Source: Bacteroides sp. (GTDB lineage Bacteria; Bacteroidota; Bacteroidia; Bacteroidales; Bacteroidaceae). Taken from it: DNA of 64,000 nt. Shown here one piece after another: positions 1 through 7,806 of the stretch. Made by a program: the position numbers and the translations under genes. Numbering within the stretch: position 1 is the first letter of the stretch; every line of letters begins with the position of its first letter. The notes under the pieces are model-generated. The model saw nothing but the letters and a program-made list of their open reading frames with translations. It was not told where the DNA came from and did not search any database. The stretch spans positions 116,491-180,490 of the forward strand of contig DXWV01000029.1 of assembly GCA_019416685.1 (NCBI GenBank). The letters run 5' to 3'.

Positions 1-118
1 ACGCCAAGCTCTTCAAATGTCTTCATTAAATCTCTGTATATCTTTATATTCGGGGACAAATATACGTAAAATTAGTGGAAACTAATTCTTTTGGCTATAG
101 CATTGTTTGTTTTTTATT

Positions 119-126
119 TAATTTTG
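119..126 (+). promoter_or_regulatory. putative -7 element upstream of the MBOAT gene
   Basis: TAATTTTG fits the Bacteroides -7 consensus TAnnTTTG. It lies about 57 bases before the ATG at 183, which favours that start over an earlier in-frame ATG at 75, since the earlier start would place the element inside the gene. No convincing -33 TTG is seen at the expected spacing. Confidence 0.4.
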
Positions 127-182
127 CATACTTACAAAGGTATATTGCCGTTATTAGTGCATTACAGCGTAATCTGAGAGAA

Positions 183-1616
183 ATGTTATTTAACTCTTTT
201 GAATTTTTAATTTTCCTGCCGATCGTCTTTCTACTTTATTGGTTTGTATTTAAACCGTTAAAGTGGCAGAACTTGTTTATTGTTGCCGCCAGTTATTTGT
301 TTTATGGGTGGTGGGATGCACGTTTTCTGATTCTTATAGCATTTACAACCTTTTGTAGTTTTGGAAGTGGTATTTTGCTTGAAAAAAAAGAAGGAGACCG
401 TAGCTTACAGAAATGGATAAGTGTTGCTAATATATTGCTGAACCTGCTGGTCCTTGCAATATTTAAGTATTACAATTTCTTTGCAGAGAACTTTGCACAA
501 CTATTTCTTACTTTTGGATTACAACTGGATTGGGTAACATTGGATATTCTTTTGCCGGTGGGTATCAGTTTTTATACTTTTCAGGCATTAAGTTATACGA
601 TTGATGTATATCAGCATAAAATGAAACCAACACATGATATTGTTGCTTTCTTCGCTTTCATTAGTTTCTTTCCTCAGTTGGTAGCAGGACCTATCGAGAG
701 GGCTACCAATCTTCTGCCTCAATTCCTGAGATCGCGTAGTTTTGATTATGCTAAAGCTACGGATGGGATGCGGCAAATATTATGGGGACTATTTAAGAAG
801 TTGGTGATTGCTGATAATTGTGCGGTTGCTGTTAACCAGATTTTCGAGAATTACTATCAATATGATAGTCTGACTCTTTTCTATGGAGCAGTACTTTTTA
901 CTTTTCAGATTTATGGAGATTTCTCCGGTTATTCTGATATCGCAATAGGTACGGCTCGTCTGTTTGGTATCAATCTAATGAGGAACTTTAATTTTCCTTA
1001 TTTCTCACGGGATATTGCGGAGTTTTGGCGGCGTTGGCATATTTCTCTGACTACCTGGTTTCGTGACTATATTTATATTCCCTTGGGAGGAAGTCGGGGA
1101 GGAAAATGGCAAAGCTTCCGTAATACAGTGGTTATTTTTCTGGTTAGTGGCCTGTGGCATGGAGCTAACTGGACTTTTATCTGTTGGGGGGCCTTTCATG
1201 CTTTACTATTCTTGCCTTTATTACTGCTGGGTAGGAATCGTAGATTTACGGATGTTGTAGCTAAGGGTAAAAAGCTTCCTACGTTACGAGAGACAATCCA
1301 GATGATATGTACATTCATTTTGGTTGTGTTGGGCTGGATTATTTTCCGTTCCGGGACGATATACGATGCCTGGCAGTATATTGTTCGTATGATAACTAAT
1401 GGGCATTTTGAAATTCCTCAACAAGGAAAGATGGCATGTATGTTTATTGCGGTGTTGATACTTGTAGAATGGATACAGAGAGATAAGCAACACGCTTTGC
1501 AATTGGATGGGCAGATAAAGTCTCCTTTGCTCAGATATGCTATTTATTATGCGATCATTTCAGTATTGTTTTGGCAGGCAGGTCAAAGCACCCAGTTTAT
1601 CTATTTTCAGTTTTAA
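183..1616 (+). CDS. MBOAT-family membrane O-acyltransferase (AlgI/DltB-like)
   Basis: This polytopic inner-membrane protein of 477 residues belongs to the membrane-bound O-acyltransferase family, which moves acyl (usually acetyl) groups onto extracytoplasmic glycans. Visible signs are many hydrophobic segments, the family signature around ARLFGINLMRNFNFPYFSRD, the WRRWHISLTTWFRDYIYIPL block, and the two family histidines His326 (in SGLWHGANW) and His339 (in GAFHALL). The reading frame extends back to an ATG at 75. I chose 183 because it begins a normal hydrophobic N-terminus and follows a promoter-like element. The next gene starts 11 bases after the stop and encodes an SGNH-like protein, the usual partner arrangement (compare AlgI with AlgJ/AlgX, DltB with DltD). 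The acceptor glycan cannot be told from the sequence. Confidence 0.9.
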   Translation: MLFNSFEFLIFLPIVFLLYWFVFKPLKWQNLFIVAASYLFYGWWDARFLILIAFTTFCSFGSGILLEKKEGDRSLQKWISVANILLNLLVLAIFKYYNFFAENFAQLFLTFGLQLDWVTLDILLPVGISFYTFQALSYTIDVYQHKMKPTHDIVAFFAFISFFPQLVAGPIERATNLLPQFLRSRSFDYAKATDGMRQILWGLFKKLVIADNCAVAVNQIFENYYQYDSLTLFYGAVLFTFQIYGDFSGYSDIAIGTARLFGINLMRNFNFPYFSRDIAEFWRRWHISLTTWFRDYIYIPLGGSRGGKWQSFRNTVVIFLVSGLWHGANWTFICWGAFHALLFLPLLLLGRNRRFTDVVAKGKKLPTLRETIQMICTFILVVLGWIIFRSGTIYDAWQYIVRMITNGHFEIPQQGKMACMFIAVLILVEWIQRDKQHALQLDGQIKSPLLRYAIYYAIISVLFWQAGQSTQFIYFQF

Positions 1617-1627
1617 GAGATATTGGT

Positions 1628-2656
1628 ATGACAAAGAGCGGTATTAAAAAGTTTATATATAAGACGTTGCTGATGGTAATTCCGTTTGTACTATTGTTAG
1701 TGCTATATTTTGCCTTGGATGTTTTTAAAGTTATCTATGATTACGATGCATTCTATGCTGAAGATGAAAAGCCCGGTGTCGGTTTAAATGCCGGGTATAT
1801 AAGTACAACTACCTTTGAAAAACGGCATATTGCTCTTCATTATGATTCTTTTGTTTTCGGGAATTCAAGAAGTATGTACTACGAGATAGCCGATTGGAAA
1901 GAGTATCTGCCGGATAGTAGTAGTTGCTTTCATTTTGATGCGTCTTTGGAGTCATTGTATGCATTGTATAAAAAAGTGATGTATATAGACAAAAGTGGAA
2001 ATAGTATTCATAATACTTTACTAATACTTGATAAGTCAATTCTTGAACAAGATAAAAGTAAAGATGGACATCTGTATTGTATTGCTCCTCAGTTGGAGGA
2101 TTATACGAATATTTTTGGTTTTCATTGTTCATTTATTAAAGCTTTCTTTAATCCGAAGTTTCTGTATGCCTTAACAGATTTCAAGCTTAGCGGTAAAGTG
2201 AAGAGGTATATGGCAGAAAGTTATTTACTTTCAGATGAGCGGTTCCGATATAACAAGAATACTAACGAGGCTAAATCTGTGGAGTTTGAACGAGAGATAG
2301 CTGATGGTACTTTTTATAATGAAAAGAAACTGAAGGTGTTTGAGGACAAAAGTTTTCCTGATTCTGTGTCAAGACCTGTCATAATGATTAAGCAACGGGA
2401 AATGCTGGAAGAAATAATACAAACTTTTAAAAAGCATCACACTGATTATAAGATTGTGATAAGTCCTTTATTTGATCAGATAAAATTGAATCCTCAGGAT
2501 CTGGAGATTCTCAGGGAAATATTTGGAGAGAAGAACGTTTTTGATTTCTCGGGAACAAATGAGGTTACGGTTGATTACCATAACTATTACGAGGACTCAC
2601 ATTATCGTCCACACGTTGCCAGAAGTATATTAAAGCAGATATATACTTCTCATTAG
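1628..2656 (+). CDS. membrane-anchored SGNH/DltD-like partner of the MBOAT protein
   Basis: A 342-residue protein with one N-terminal membrane helix (about residues 10-31) and an extracytoplasmic domain. The segment VFGNSRSMYY resembles the first SGNH-hydrolase block, with Ser80 as the candidate nucleophile. Near the C-terminus EDSHYRP supplies Asp323 and His325, so a Ser-His-Asp set is plausible. The position 11 bases after an MBOAT gene suggests it completes O-acylation of a surface glycan in the periplasm. The frame could start at 1571 inside the upstream gene, but 1628 gives a proper membrane anchor. Its stop is only two bases from the stop of the convergent phosphatase gene. Family assignment rests on motifs and context, not on close similarity. 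Confidence 0.7.
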   Translation: MTKSGIKKFIYKTLLMVIPFVLLLVLYFALDVFKVIYDYDAFYAEDEKPGVGLNAGYISTTTFEKRHIALHYDSFVFGNSRSMYYEIADWKEYLPDSSSCFHFDASLESLYALYKKVMYIDKSGNSIHNTLLILDKSILEQDKSKDGHLYCIAPQLEDYTNIFGFHCSFIKAFFNPKFLYALTDFKLSGKVKRYMAESYLLSDERFRYNKNTNEAKSVEFEREIADGTFYNEKKLKVFEDKSFPDSVSRPVIMIKQREMLEEIIQTFKKHHTDYKIVISPLFDQIKLNPQDLEILREIFGEKNVFDFSGTNEVTVDYHNYYEDSHYRPHVARSILKQIYTSH

Positions 2657-2658
2657 TA

Positions 2659-3717
2659 TTATTCCAGCAAAATACTTTGTATTTGTTCGATGTCCTGAGT
2701 GGTGAGATCGAGCCCCTTTTCAAGGTAAGTCGGTACATCTCCATACGTCCGTTCTATTTCTTCTTTGGCAGCATTCAGAAAATCCTCTTTTGCTGTATAA
2801 ACGGTAGTGATGGCTTCCTGCGAATTCACCGGAAGTTTATAGGCATATTTGGAGGCTTTGGGTATATTAAAGTAATCGTTACTTAAACGATAATCCTGCA
2901 TTATGATATCTTCGTTTACACCCAGAGCGGCAAGAATGATGGCAGAGGCAACACCTGTGCGTCCTTTACCGGAAGTACAGTGAATGATGACGGGATAATT
3001 GCTTTGATCCTGCAAAATGCTGAAAAGCTTTTTATATTCATCACGATAGTTTATTGCCAGTTTACGGTTCATTTGCTCTACGATACGATTGATGGTATCC
3101 CCCTTGATTTTTCCCTCTTGTATGCCTTGTAATACCTTTTCCATATTACCTGTTGCAATGGGAATGTAAACTACATTGAAACCTTTTTGAATCTGTGGAT
3201 AGTTATTCCGTTCTTCGGGAGTACGAAAATCAATGATGGTTTTTATTCCTATATTTCTTAGCTCTCTGAGTGCGGCACAACCGAGGCTGTCAATTTGCGC
3301 CGAGCGATAGAGCATACCCCAACGAACATTTTTTCCTGTGGCAGAAGATTTGTACCCACCCAGATCACGGAAGTTTTGTATACCGGGAATATTCACATTT
3401 CGGGTTGCTATTTTTACACGGTATTTATTGTTAAATACCATCATATAATAATAGCGCCTGGAAGGATCATCTGTGACAATGGTCATTTTACCGTCAGAAA
3501 TAGGAGCAGCGGCAATTGGGAGTGTTTCCGGTATCATTTCCGGATTGGTAGACGCATATACTTTCACCTGTCCCTGAATAAGAGGGGCAGTTTCCCACTT
3601 AATGATGCAGTTTCCTACATTATTCTCCTCACAAACAACCGAGATATTCGGAGGCGTTTTGGAACATGAAGGAAGCAAAAGGAAAATAGCAAGCCAGTTG
3701 ATCAGGTTCTTATACAT
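2659..3717 (-). CDS. lipoprotein tyrosine/dual-specificity protein phosphatase (Tyr_phosphatase3 type)
   Basis: A 352-residue exported lipoprotein: the signal peptide ends in LLPSC with the lipid-attachment Cys. Residues about 20-110 form a beta-rich N-terminal domain. From about residue 115 (NFRDLGGYKS) the protein follows the bacterial Tyr_phosphatase3 pattern: TIIDFRTPEER, then the P-loop HCTSGKGRTG with catalytic Cys247 and Arg253 in the CX5R motif. Such enzymes remove phosphate from phosphotyrosine or small phosphoesters. Its placement on the cell envelope makes an extracytoplasmic substrate likely, but none is indicated. It is monocistronic, converges on the SGNH gene with a two-base gap, and has a -7-like element 26-33 bases upstream. 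Confidence 0.88.
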   Translation of the reverse strand: MYKNLINWLAIFLLLPSCSKTPPNISVVCEENNVGNCIIKWETAPLIQGQVKVYASTNPEMIPETLPIAAAPISDGKMTIVTDDPSRRYYYMMVFNNKYRVKIATRNVNIPGIQNFRDLGGYKSSATGKNVRWGMLYRSAQIDSLGCAALRELRNIGIKTIIDFRTPEERNNYPQIQKGFNVVYIPIATGNMEKVLQGIQEGKIKGDTINRIVEQMNRKLAINYRDEYKKLFSILQDQSNYPVIIHCTSGKGRTGVASAIILAALGVNEDIIMQDYRLSNDYFNIPKASKYAYKLPVNSQEAITTVYTAKEDFLNAAKEEIERTYGDVPTYLEKGLDLTTQDIEQIQSILLE

Positions 3718-3742
3718 AGTATATTGTCTAAAACTCTAATTG

Positions 3743-3750
3743 CAAAGATA
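3743..3750 (-). promoter_or_regulatory. putative -7 element for the phosphatase gene
   Basis: Read on the minus strand this is TATCTTTG, matching TAnnTTTG, about 26 bases before the ATG at 3717. No clear -33 TTG was found. Confidence 0.45.
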
Positions 3751-3873
3751 TGAATAACTGGCAGACTTTGTCATTACTTTGCGATTATTAGACAAACTAC
3801 AGAGTTTTTAATACTCACGTAAGTCATATAAGAAGCCCCATGCCGGTTCTGAAACGTAGAATGCCTGGATCTT

Positions 3874-4056
3874 AGAAACTGTTTTGATTTTTATTCGGCG
3901 CTTATTTAGTCTTATTTTTTGTTCGTTTGCAGCTTTGTTTTTAGGAGCATAGCGGGCTATGTGACTAAAAGCGAAGTTGCAAACGGGCGAAAAAGAAGAC
4001 TGAAGAAGCCCGAAATAAACAAAAAAAGAGATTCTATAAAAATCAAAACAGTTTCT
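3874..4056. repeat. 183-bp near-palindromic element (long hairpin)
   Basis: The outer arms 3874-3894 and 4036-4056 are perfect 21-bp inverted repeats. Middle arms 3895-3924 and 3985-4013 pair with few mismatches. Inner arms 3925-3944 and 3965-3984 pair over 20 bp with three mismatches, and the tip is CATAGC-GG-GCTATG (3948-3961). A 22-base unpaired bulge lies at 4014-4035. The three inner-arm mismatches and several in the middle arms are G-T pairs on the plus strand, so plus-strand RNA would fold with G-U wobbles. The right end abuts the stop codon of the PfkB kinase gene. It fills most of the 338-base gap between the kinase and the phosphatase start. It could be a miniature palindromic repeat element, a structured RNA or an unusually large terminator. 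An open frame across it (3919-4194) is judged spurious. Confidence 0.8.
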
Positions 4057-4982
4057 TATTTCTCAATAAGTTTTTCAGCGAATTCCTTTGAAACCGAATT
4101 ATGGAAGCTCTTACAAACTTCTGCAGCAAAAGCTTTGCCATATCCGATGATTTTATCCCATATTTCTTCGTTCAGTTCATTCAGGTCGCGATAGCGTACG
4201 TCATATTTCAGCATACCATAAATAAGTCCGGCATTGAAGTTATCGCCGGCTCCGATAGTACTAACTGCATTCAATGGTTCTATCGGATAGTCTTTCCGGA
4301 AACTTTTAGTGCGTAGTGATATTTGTTCTGCTCCTGCTGTACAAATAAAATTGGGACAGTAAAACTGAATCTTATCTTTATATATTTTATCTGTATCATT
4401 CAGCCCATACATATAGAAAAAGTCTTCTATTGAGCCACGCACAATATCTGCGTACTCCAGATTTTCAATAATGGTAGATGCGAGCTTCATAGCTTCGTTT
4501 TTGTGTGAGCTACGAAAATTGGGGTCGTAATATATAATCGCTTTTTTCTCTTTTGCTGTTTCCAGTAACTCCACTATTTTTTCGCGGAGTACAGGGTTGA
4601 GTGCATAATAAGAACCGATAACTACGATATCGTCTTGATGTATTTCCGGAAGTAATACATCAAGGCGTTGTTTGGGATAATCTTTGTAGAAAATGTATTC
4701 TGCATCGTTGTGCTCGTTCAGAAAGGCAAGGGATACAGGTGATTTTCCGTCGGGGAAAACGTTTACATGTTCTGTTGGCAACCCGTTATCCTGCATGAAT
4801 TGTAGAATAATATTGCCTACACGGTCATTTCCCGTTTCGCTGATGAAACATACATTTATGCCTGCACGTTTCAGAGATACGATACCATTGAAGACAGAGC
4901 CACCCGGTACAGCAACCGAGGGCTGGTTCCCTTCAAAGATGATATCAAGAATCGTTTCACCAATACCGATTACTTTACGCAT
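4056..4982 (-). CDS. PfkB/ribokinase-family sugar kinase (fructokinase-like)
   Basis: A 308-residue cytoplasmic kinase of the PfkB family, which phosphorylates sugars or nucleosides with ATP. Motifs seen: the N-terminal GETILDIIF and the glycine-rich PGGSVFNG, the substrate-lid region, and the C-terminal signature GAGDNFNAG with catalytic base Asp247. Length is typical. The ATG overlaps the end of the upstream SIS-isomerase gene by 13 bases, so translation is probably coupled in the three-gene operon LOG-SIS-PfkB. The exact sugar cannot be fixed. Fructokinase is the usual name for this subgroup, but pairing with an arabinose-5-phosphate-isomerase-like protein leaves other pentose or hexose substrates open. 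The gene ends directly at the edge of the 183-bp palindrome. Confidence 0.88.
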   Translation of the reverse strand: MRKVIGIGETILDIIFEGNQPSVAVPGGSVFNGIVSLKRAGINVCFISETGNDRVGNIILQFMQDNGLPTEHVNVFPDGKSPVSLAFLNEHNDAEYIFYKDYPKQRLDVLLPEIHQDDIVVIGSYYALNPVLREKIVELLETAKEKKAIIYYDPNFRSSHKNEAMKLASTIIENLEYADIVRGSIEDFFYMYGLNDTDKIYKDKIQFYCPNFICTAGAEQISLRTKSFRKDYPIEPLNAVSTIGAGDNFNAGLIYGMLKYDVRYRDLNELNEEIWDKIIGYGKAFAAEVCKSFHNSVSKEFAEKLIEK

Positions 4983-5575
4983 AATTCTCTTGATTTTTCT
5001 CCCAGATAACCACCATGATGGCGTTTGGAATATTCTTCAATCGTAAACTTAGTTTTTTTCATGGTTTGTACAACCAGAATATCTCCGATAACAGTCATTG
5101 CAGTAGTCGATGTAGTAGGGGTCATTCCCAATGTACATACTTCCGCTGGTTTACCTGTGCTGAGGCAGACATCTGACTCATCGGCCAATGGGCTGTCCGG
5201 ATTACCGGTAATTACGATAAATTTCAATCCGGGATTCAGGTTGTGTGCCAGTTGGGTTAATTCCACAATTTCACGTGTTTTGCCGGAGTTGGAAATGAGT
5301 AATAGCAAATCATTCTCTTGCAAAATGCCCAGATCGCCATGTTGGGCTTCACTTGGATGTAAAAAAACAGAGGGAATGCCGGTTGAACAGAATGTAGTAG
5401 CAATGTTCATGGCAATCTGTCCGGCTTTTCCCATACCGCTGGTTACAAGTTTACCCTTTTTGATACAAATTTGTTCTATGATAAGGTCTACAGCCTTTTC
5501 ATAGGCGTCTGTTACGGGGATATTCAGCACTGCTTGTGCTTCCTTTTGCAAAAGGTCTTTAATGGATTCTATCAT
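4970..5575 (-). CDS. SIS-domain sugar-phosphate isomerase (arabinose-5-phosphate isomerase-like, no CBS domains)
   Basis: A 201-residue protein that is almost entirely one SIS domain, the fold that isomerises phospho-sugars. Typical segments are VTSGMGKAGQIAMNIA, the LHPSEAQHGDLG block characteristic of the KdsD/KpsF arabinose-5-phosphate isomerases, and the phosphosugar-binding ISNSGKTREI. Enterobacterial KdsD carries two C-terminal CBS domains that are absent here; SIS-only isomerases that make Kdo precursor are known in Bacteroides fragilis. The likely reaction is ribulose 5-phosphate to arabinose 5-phosphate for Kdo in lipid A core, but the motif evidence only supports the SIS family firmly. 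It overlaps the LOG gene upstream by four bases and the kinase downstream by 13. Confidence 0.85.
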   Translation of the reverse strand: MIESIKDLLQKEAQAVLNIPVTDAYEKAVDLIIEQICIKKGKLVTSGMGKAGQIAMNIATTFCSTGIPSVFLHPSEAQHGDLGILQENDLLLLISNSGKTREIVELTQLAHNLNPGLKFIVITGNPDSPLADESDVCLSTGKPAEVCTLGMTPTTSTTAMTVIGDILVVQTMKKTKFTIEEYSKRHHGGYLGEKSRELCVK

Positions 5576-6108
5576 ATGGTCATTATTTCTTTTAATTCTT
5601 CCGGTGTGTTGGCTATGTCATAGTATGTAGAGAACGGATGGCGGGCGAACCCTTTATTTTCTATCTCTTTGAGTGCTGTTAATAAGGTGTCATAGAAACC
5701 ATTCACATTGTAAAACACCACTTTCTTATGATGATAACCGATGGATGCGGCTGCCATGACGTGGAATATCTCGTCCAATGTACCTACCCCTCCCGGAAGA
5801 GCCAGTAATATATCTGATTCTTCTACGATAATATCTTTACGGTCACTGAGGTTATGGGTATGAATAATACGATCCGGTAGCGTGCTGACTTTTCCGTTCT
5901 CTTCGAGTTTGGCAGGAACTACACCTATAATGTGTCCACCATTTGTTTTTACTGCCTGTGCTACACATTCCATAAGTCCGAGACTGGCACCGCCATATAT
6001 AAGAGTTTTGCCTGTTTCACCTATCCATTTGCCTACCCGGACAGCAGCATCGGAATACATTTTGTCAATGTTTTCTGATGCAGAACAGAATATTCCAATC
6101 TTTTCCAT
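5572..6108 (-). CDS. LOG-family protein (TIGR00730, putative nucleotide phosphoribohydrolase)
   Basis: A 178-residue Rossmann-like protein of the LOG family, formerly mis-annotated as lysine decarboxylase. The family signature PGGVGTLDEIF is present, with the glycine-rich LIYGGASLGLM earlier. Characterised relatives cleave ribose 5-phosphate from nucleoside 5-monophosphates (cytokinin-activating in plants and fungi). In bacteria the physiological substrate is usually unproven. It is the first gene of a three-gene operon with an ATGA overlap to the SIS isomerase. Released ribose 5-phosphate could in principle feed sugar-phosphate isomerisation, which is inference only. Upstream on the minus strand a GATATTTG with TTG 19 bases before it is a weak promoter candidate. 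Confidence 0.85.
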   Translation of the reverse strand: MEKIGIFCSASENIDKMYSDAAVRVGKWIGETGKTLIYGGASLGLMECVAQAVKTNGGHIIGVVPAKLEENGKVSTLPDRIIHTHNLSDRKDIIVEESDILLALPGGVGTLDEIFHVMAAASIGYHHKKVVFYNVNGFYDTLLTALKEIENKGFARHPFSTYYDIANTPEELKEIMTI

Positions 6109-6174
6109 ACACGTTGTCGCTGTTATAGTCTACAAATATCTGCAATTTTCTATAAACGACAATAAGTTTTATTG

Positions 6175-6182
6175 TATTTTTG
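6175..6182 (+). promoter_or_regulatory. putative -7 element for the M16 peptidase gene
   Basis: TATTTTTG matches TAnnTTTG 28 bases before the ATG at 6210. The 101-base gap to the divergent LOG gene must hold both promoters. Confidence 0.45.
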
Positions 6183-6209
6183 TAGCATCAATAAAACTTA
6201 GTACTGATA

Positions 6210-7445
6210 ATGAAGAATTTACTAACGGAGCAGGTCGAGCATACTCTGTCAAATGGCTTGAGGATTATTTGTAAACCTGTCGTTTCCGACGTGACTTATT
6301 GTGGCTTTGCCGTGAATGCCGGTACTCGTGATGAGGCTGAGAATGAACAGGGAATGGCACATTTTGTGGAGCATCTTATCTTTAAAGGCACGCAAAAGCG
6401 GAAAGCTTGGCATATATTGAACCGTATGGAAGCAGTGGGAGGTGATTTGAATGCTTATACCAATAAAGAAGAGATGGTAGTTTACTCTGCTTTTCTGGCC
6501 GATGACCTGTCGCGTGCGGTGGAATTGCTGGTCGATATTGTATTCCGTTCTACTTTTCCACAGCGTGAGATAGAAAGAGAGACAGAAGTTATCATTGATG
6601 AAATACAATCTTATGAGGATAATCCCTCAGAATTAATTTTTGATGACTTTGAAGATATGATATTCCGCGGACATCCGTTGGGGCGTAATATTTTGGGACG
6701 TCCGGAATCATTGAGACAATTCCGGACAGATGATGCATTGGCATTTACACAACGATTGTATCAGCCCTCTAATATGGTTTTCTTTGTTCAGGGAAAGATT
6801 GATTTTAAGAGGTTGGTTCATATGCTGGAAAAACTAATGGCAGATATACCCGCAGGTGAGGTGAAAAATTTACGCACTCCACCACCATTATATGTCCCTG
6901 AACGTTTGGTAGTGTCGAAAGATACTCATCAGGCCCATGTGATGTTGGGGAGCCGGGGATATAATGCTTACGACGATAAACGTACAGCCCTCTATCTGTT
7001 GAATAATATTCTGGGAGGGCCCGGTATGAACAGTCGTCTGAATGTAGCTTTACGTGAACGCCGTGGATTGGTATACAATGTAGAATCCAATCTTACTTCT
7101 TATACGGATACCGGGGCTTTTTCTATTTACTTTGGTACAGATCCTGAAGATGTGGATACTTGTTTGAGGTTGACCTATAAGGAACTAAAGCGGATGCGTG
7201 ATGTAAAGATGACCTCTTCGCAAATTGAAGCTGCAAAGAAGCAGTTGATAGGACAGATTTGTGTAGCATCGGATAATTTTGAAAACAATGCTTTGAGTAT
7301 GGCTAAAACCTTCCTGCATTATAATAAGTTCGAGAATCTGGATATAGTCTGTAAGCGTATAGAAACATTAACGGCAGATAACCTTCTTGAAGTAGCAAAT
7401 GAGATGTTTGCGGAGGAATATCTGTCTACGCTGATTTATAAATGA
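6210..7445 (+). CDS. M16-family zinc metallopeptidase (processing-peptidase-like)
   Basis: A 411-residue peptidase of family M16 (pitrilysin clan). The inverted zinc motif HFVEH is at residues 51-55 (zinc ligands His51 and His55, catalytic Glu54). The downstream glutamate-rich ETEVIIDEI near residue 130 supplies the third ligand. The second half contains GGPGMNSRLNVALRERRGLVYNV, the usual substrate-binding R/Y region. There is no signal peptide, so it probably acts in the cytoplasm, as do the single-chain M16B proteins of many bacteria, usually on peptides. It stands alone, divergent from the LOG operon. No terminator is obvious after the stop; the following gap holds a tandem repeat array. 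Confidence 0.9.
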   Translation: MKNLLTEQVEHTLSNGLRIICKPVVSDVTYCGFAVNAGTRDEAENEQGMAHFVEHLIFKGTQKRKAWHILNRMEAVGGDLNAYTNKEEMVVYSAFLADDLSRAVELLVDIVFRSTFPQREIERETEVIIDEIQSYEDNPSELIFDDFEDMIFRGHPLGRNILGRPESLRQFRTDDALAFTQRLYQPSNMVFFVQGKIDFKRLVHMLEKLMADIPAGEVKNLRTPPPLYVPERLVVSKDTHQAHVMLGSRGYNAYDDKRTALYLLNNILGGPGMNSRLNVALRERRGLVYNVESNLTSYTDTGAFSIYFGTDPEDVDTCLRLTYKELKRMRDVKMTSSQIEAAKKQLIGQICVASDNFENNALSMAKTFLHYNKFENLDIVCKRIETLTADNLLEVANEMFAEEYLSTLIYK

Positions 7446-7505
7446 TATCATAACACTTACGGCTTTTCTTTCTGGGGTATCTCTTTTATCCCGGTGAAGA
7501 ACGTT

Positions 7506-7600
7506 GTACGACATGCACATCTGGTACAGTACGACATGTACATGTGGTACATCCTGACATGTGCATCTCGTACAGCACGACATGCACATGTCGTACATCG
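7506..7600. repeat. tandem array of four 23-bp palindromic units
   Basis: Units begin at 7501 (partial start, core from 7506), 7524, 7547 and 7570, with a last half-unit at 7593. The consensus is GTACaGyACGACATGyACATsTs, and each unit reads nearly the same on both strands (GTACGACATG...CATGTCGTAC). The period is exactly 23 bp, close to two helical turns, which keeps every unit on the same DNA face. It lies in the 361-base gap between the M16 gene and the PUL regulator. There are no unique spacers, so it is not CRISPR. Overlapping small minus-strand frames here (HVHVV-type repeats) look like by-products. Confidence 0.8.
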
Positions 7601-7754
7601 TTCAATTGCGGCCTTTCGTTCGTTTGATTATAATGTGTGATAGGAAGGGGCTGAGGTAACGTAATAGGGTATTTTATTTTCGTATTGCCTGATCTCACTT
7701 TCTTTATAAGATACAATTTGATAAGTTTGTTCGCAAAGATAAAGTTTTTTGTTT

Positions 7755-7762
7755 TACCTTTG
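7755..7762 (+). promoter_or_regulatory. putative -7 element for the PUL regulator
   Basis: TACCTTTG matches TAnnTTTG, 45 bases before the ATG at 7807. A TTTG at 7726 is a little farther upstream than the ideal -33 spacing. Confidence 0.45.
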
Positions 7763-7806
7763 TCTTGTTGATACTGATACTTTCATTTCAAAAATATGAA
7801 AATTAG

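Noticed and set aside
3919..4194. A 91-codon plus-strand frame across the palindrome
   Set aside because: It overlaps the kinase gene in antisense and owes its openness to the palindrome; no signal, motif or promoter supports it.
7506..7600. CRISPR array
   Set aside because: Units are contiguous with no unique spacers, and no cas genes are present. The same applies to 23216-23327.
7486..7716. A minus-strand frame (76 codons) through the 23-bp array, with a TATCTTTG just upstream (7734-7741)
   Set aside because: The protein is a translation of the repeat (HVHVV-type pattern) and the same repeat is open in another frame too; promoter-like octamers are frequent here. Kept only as a repeat.
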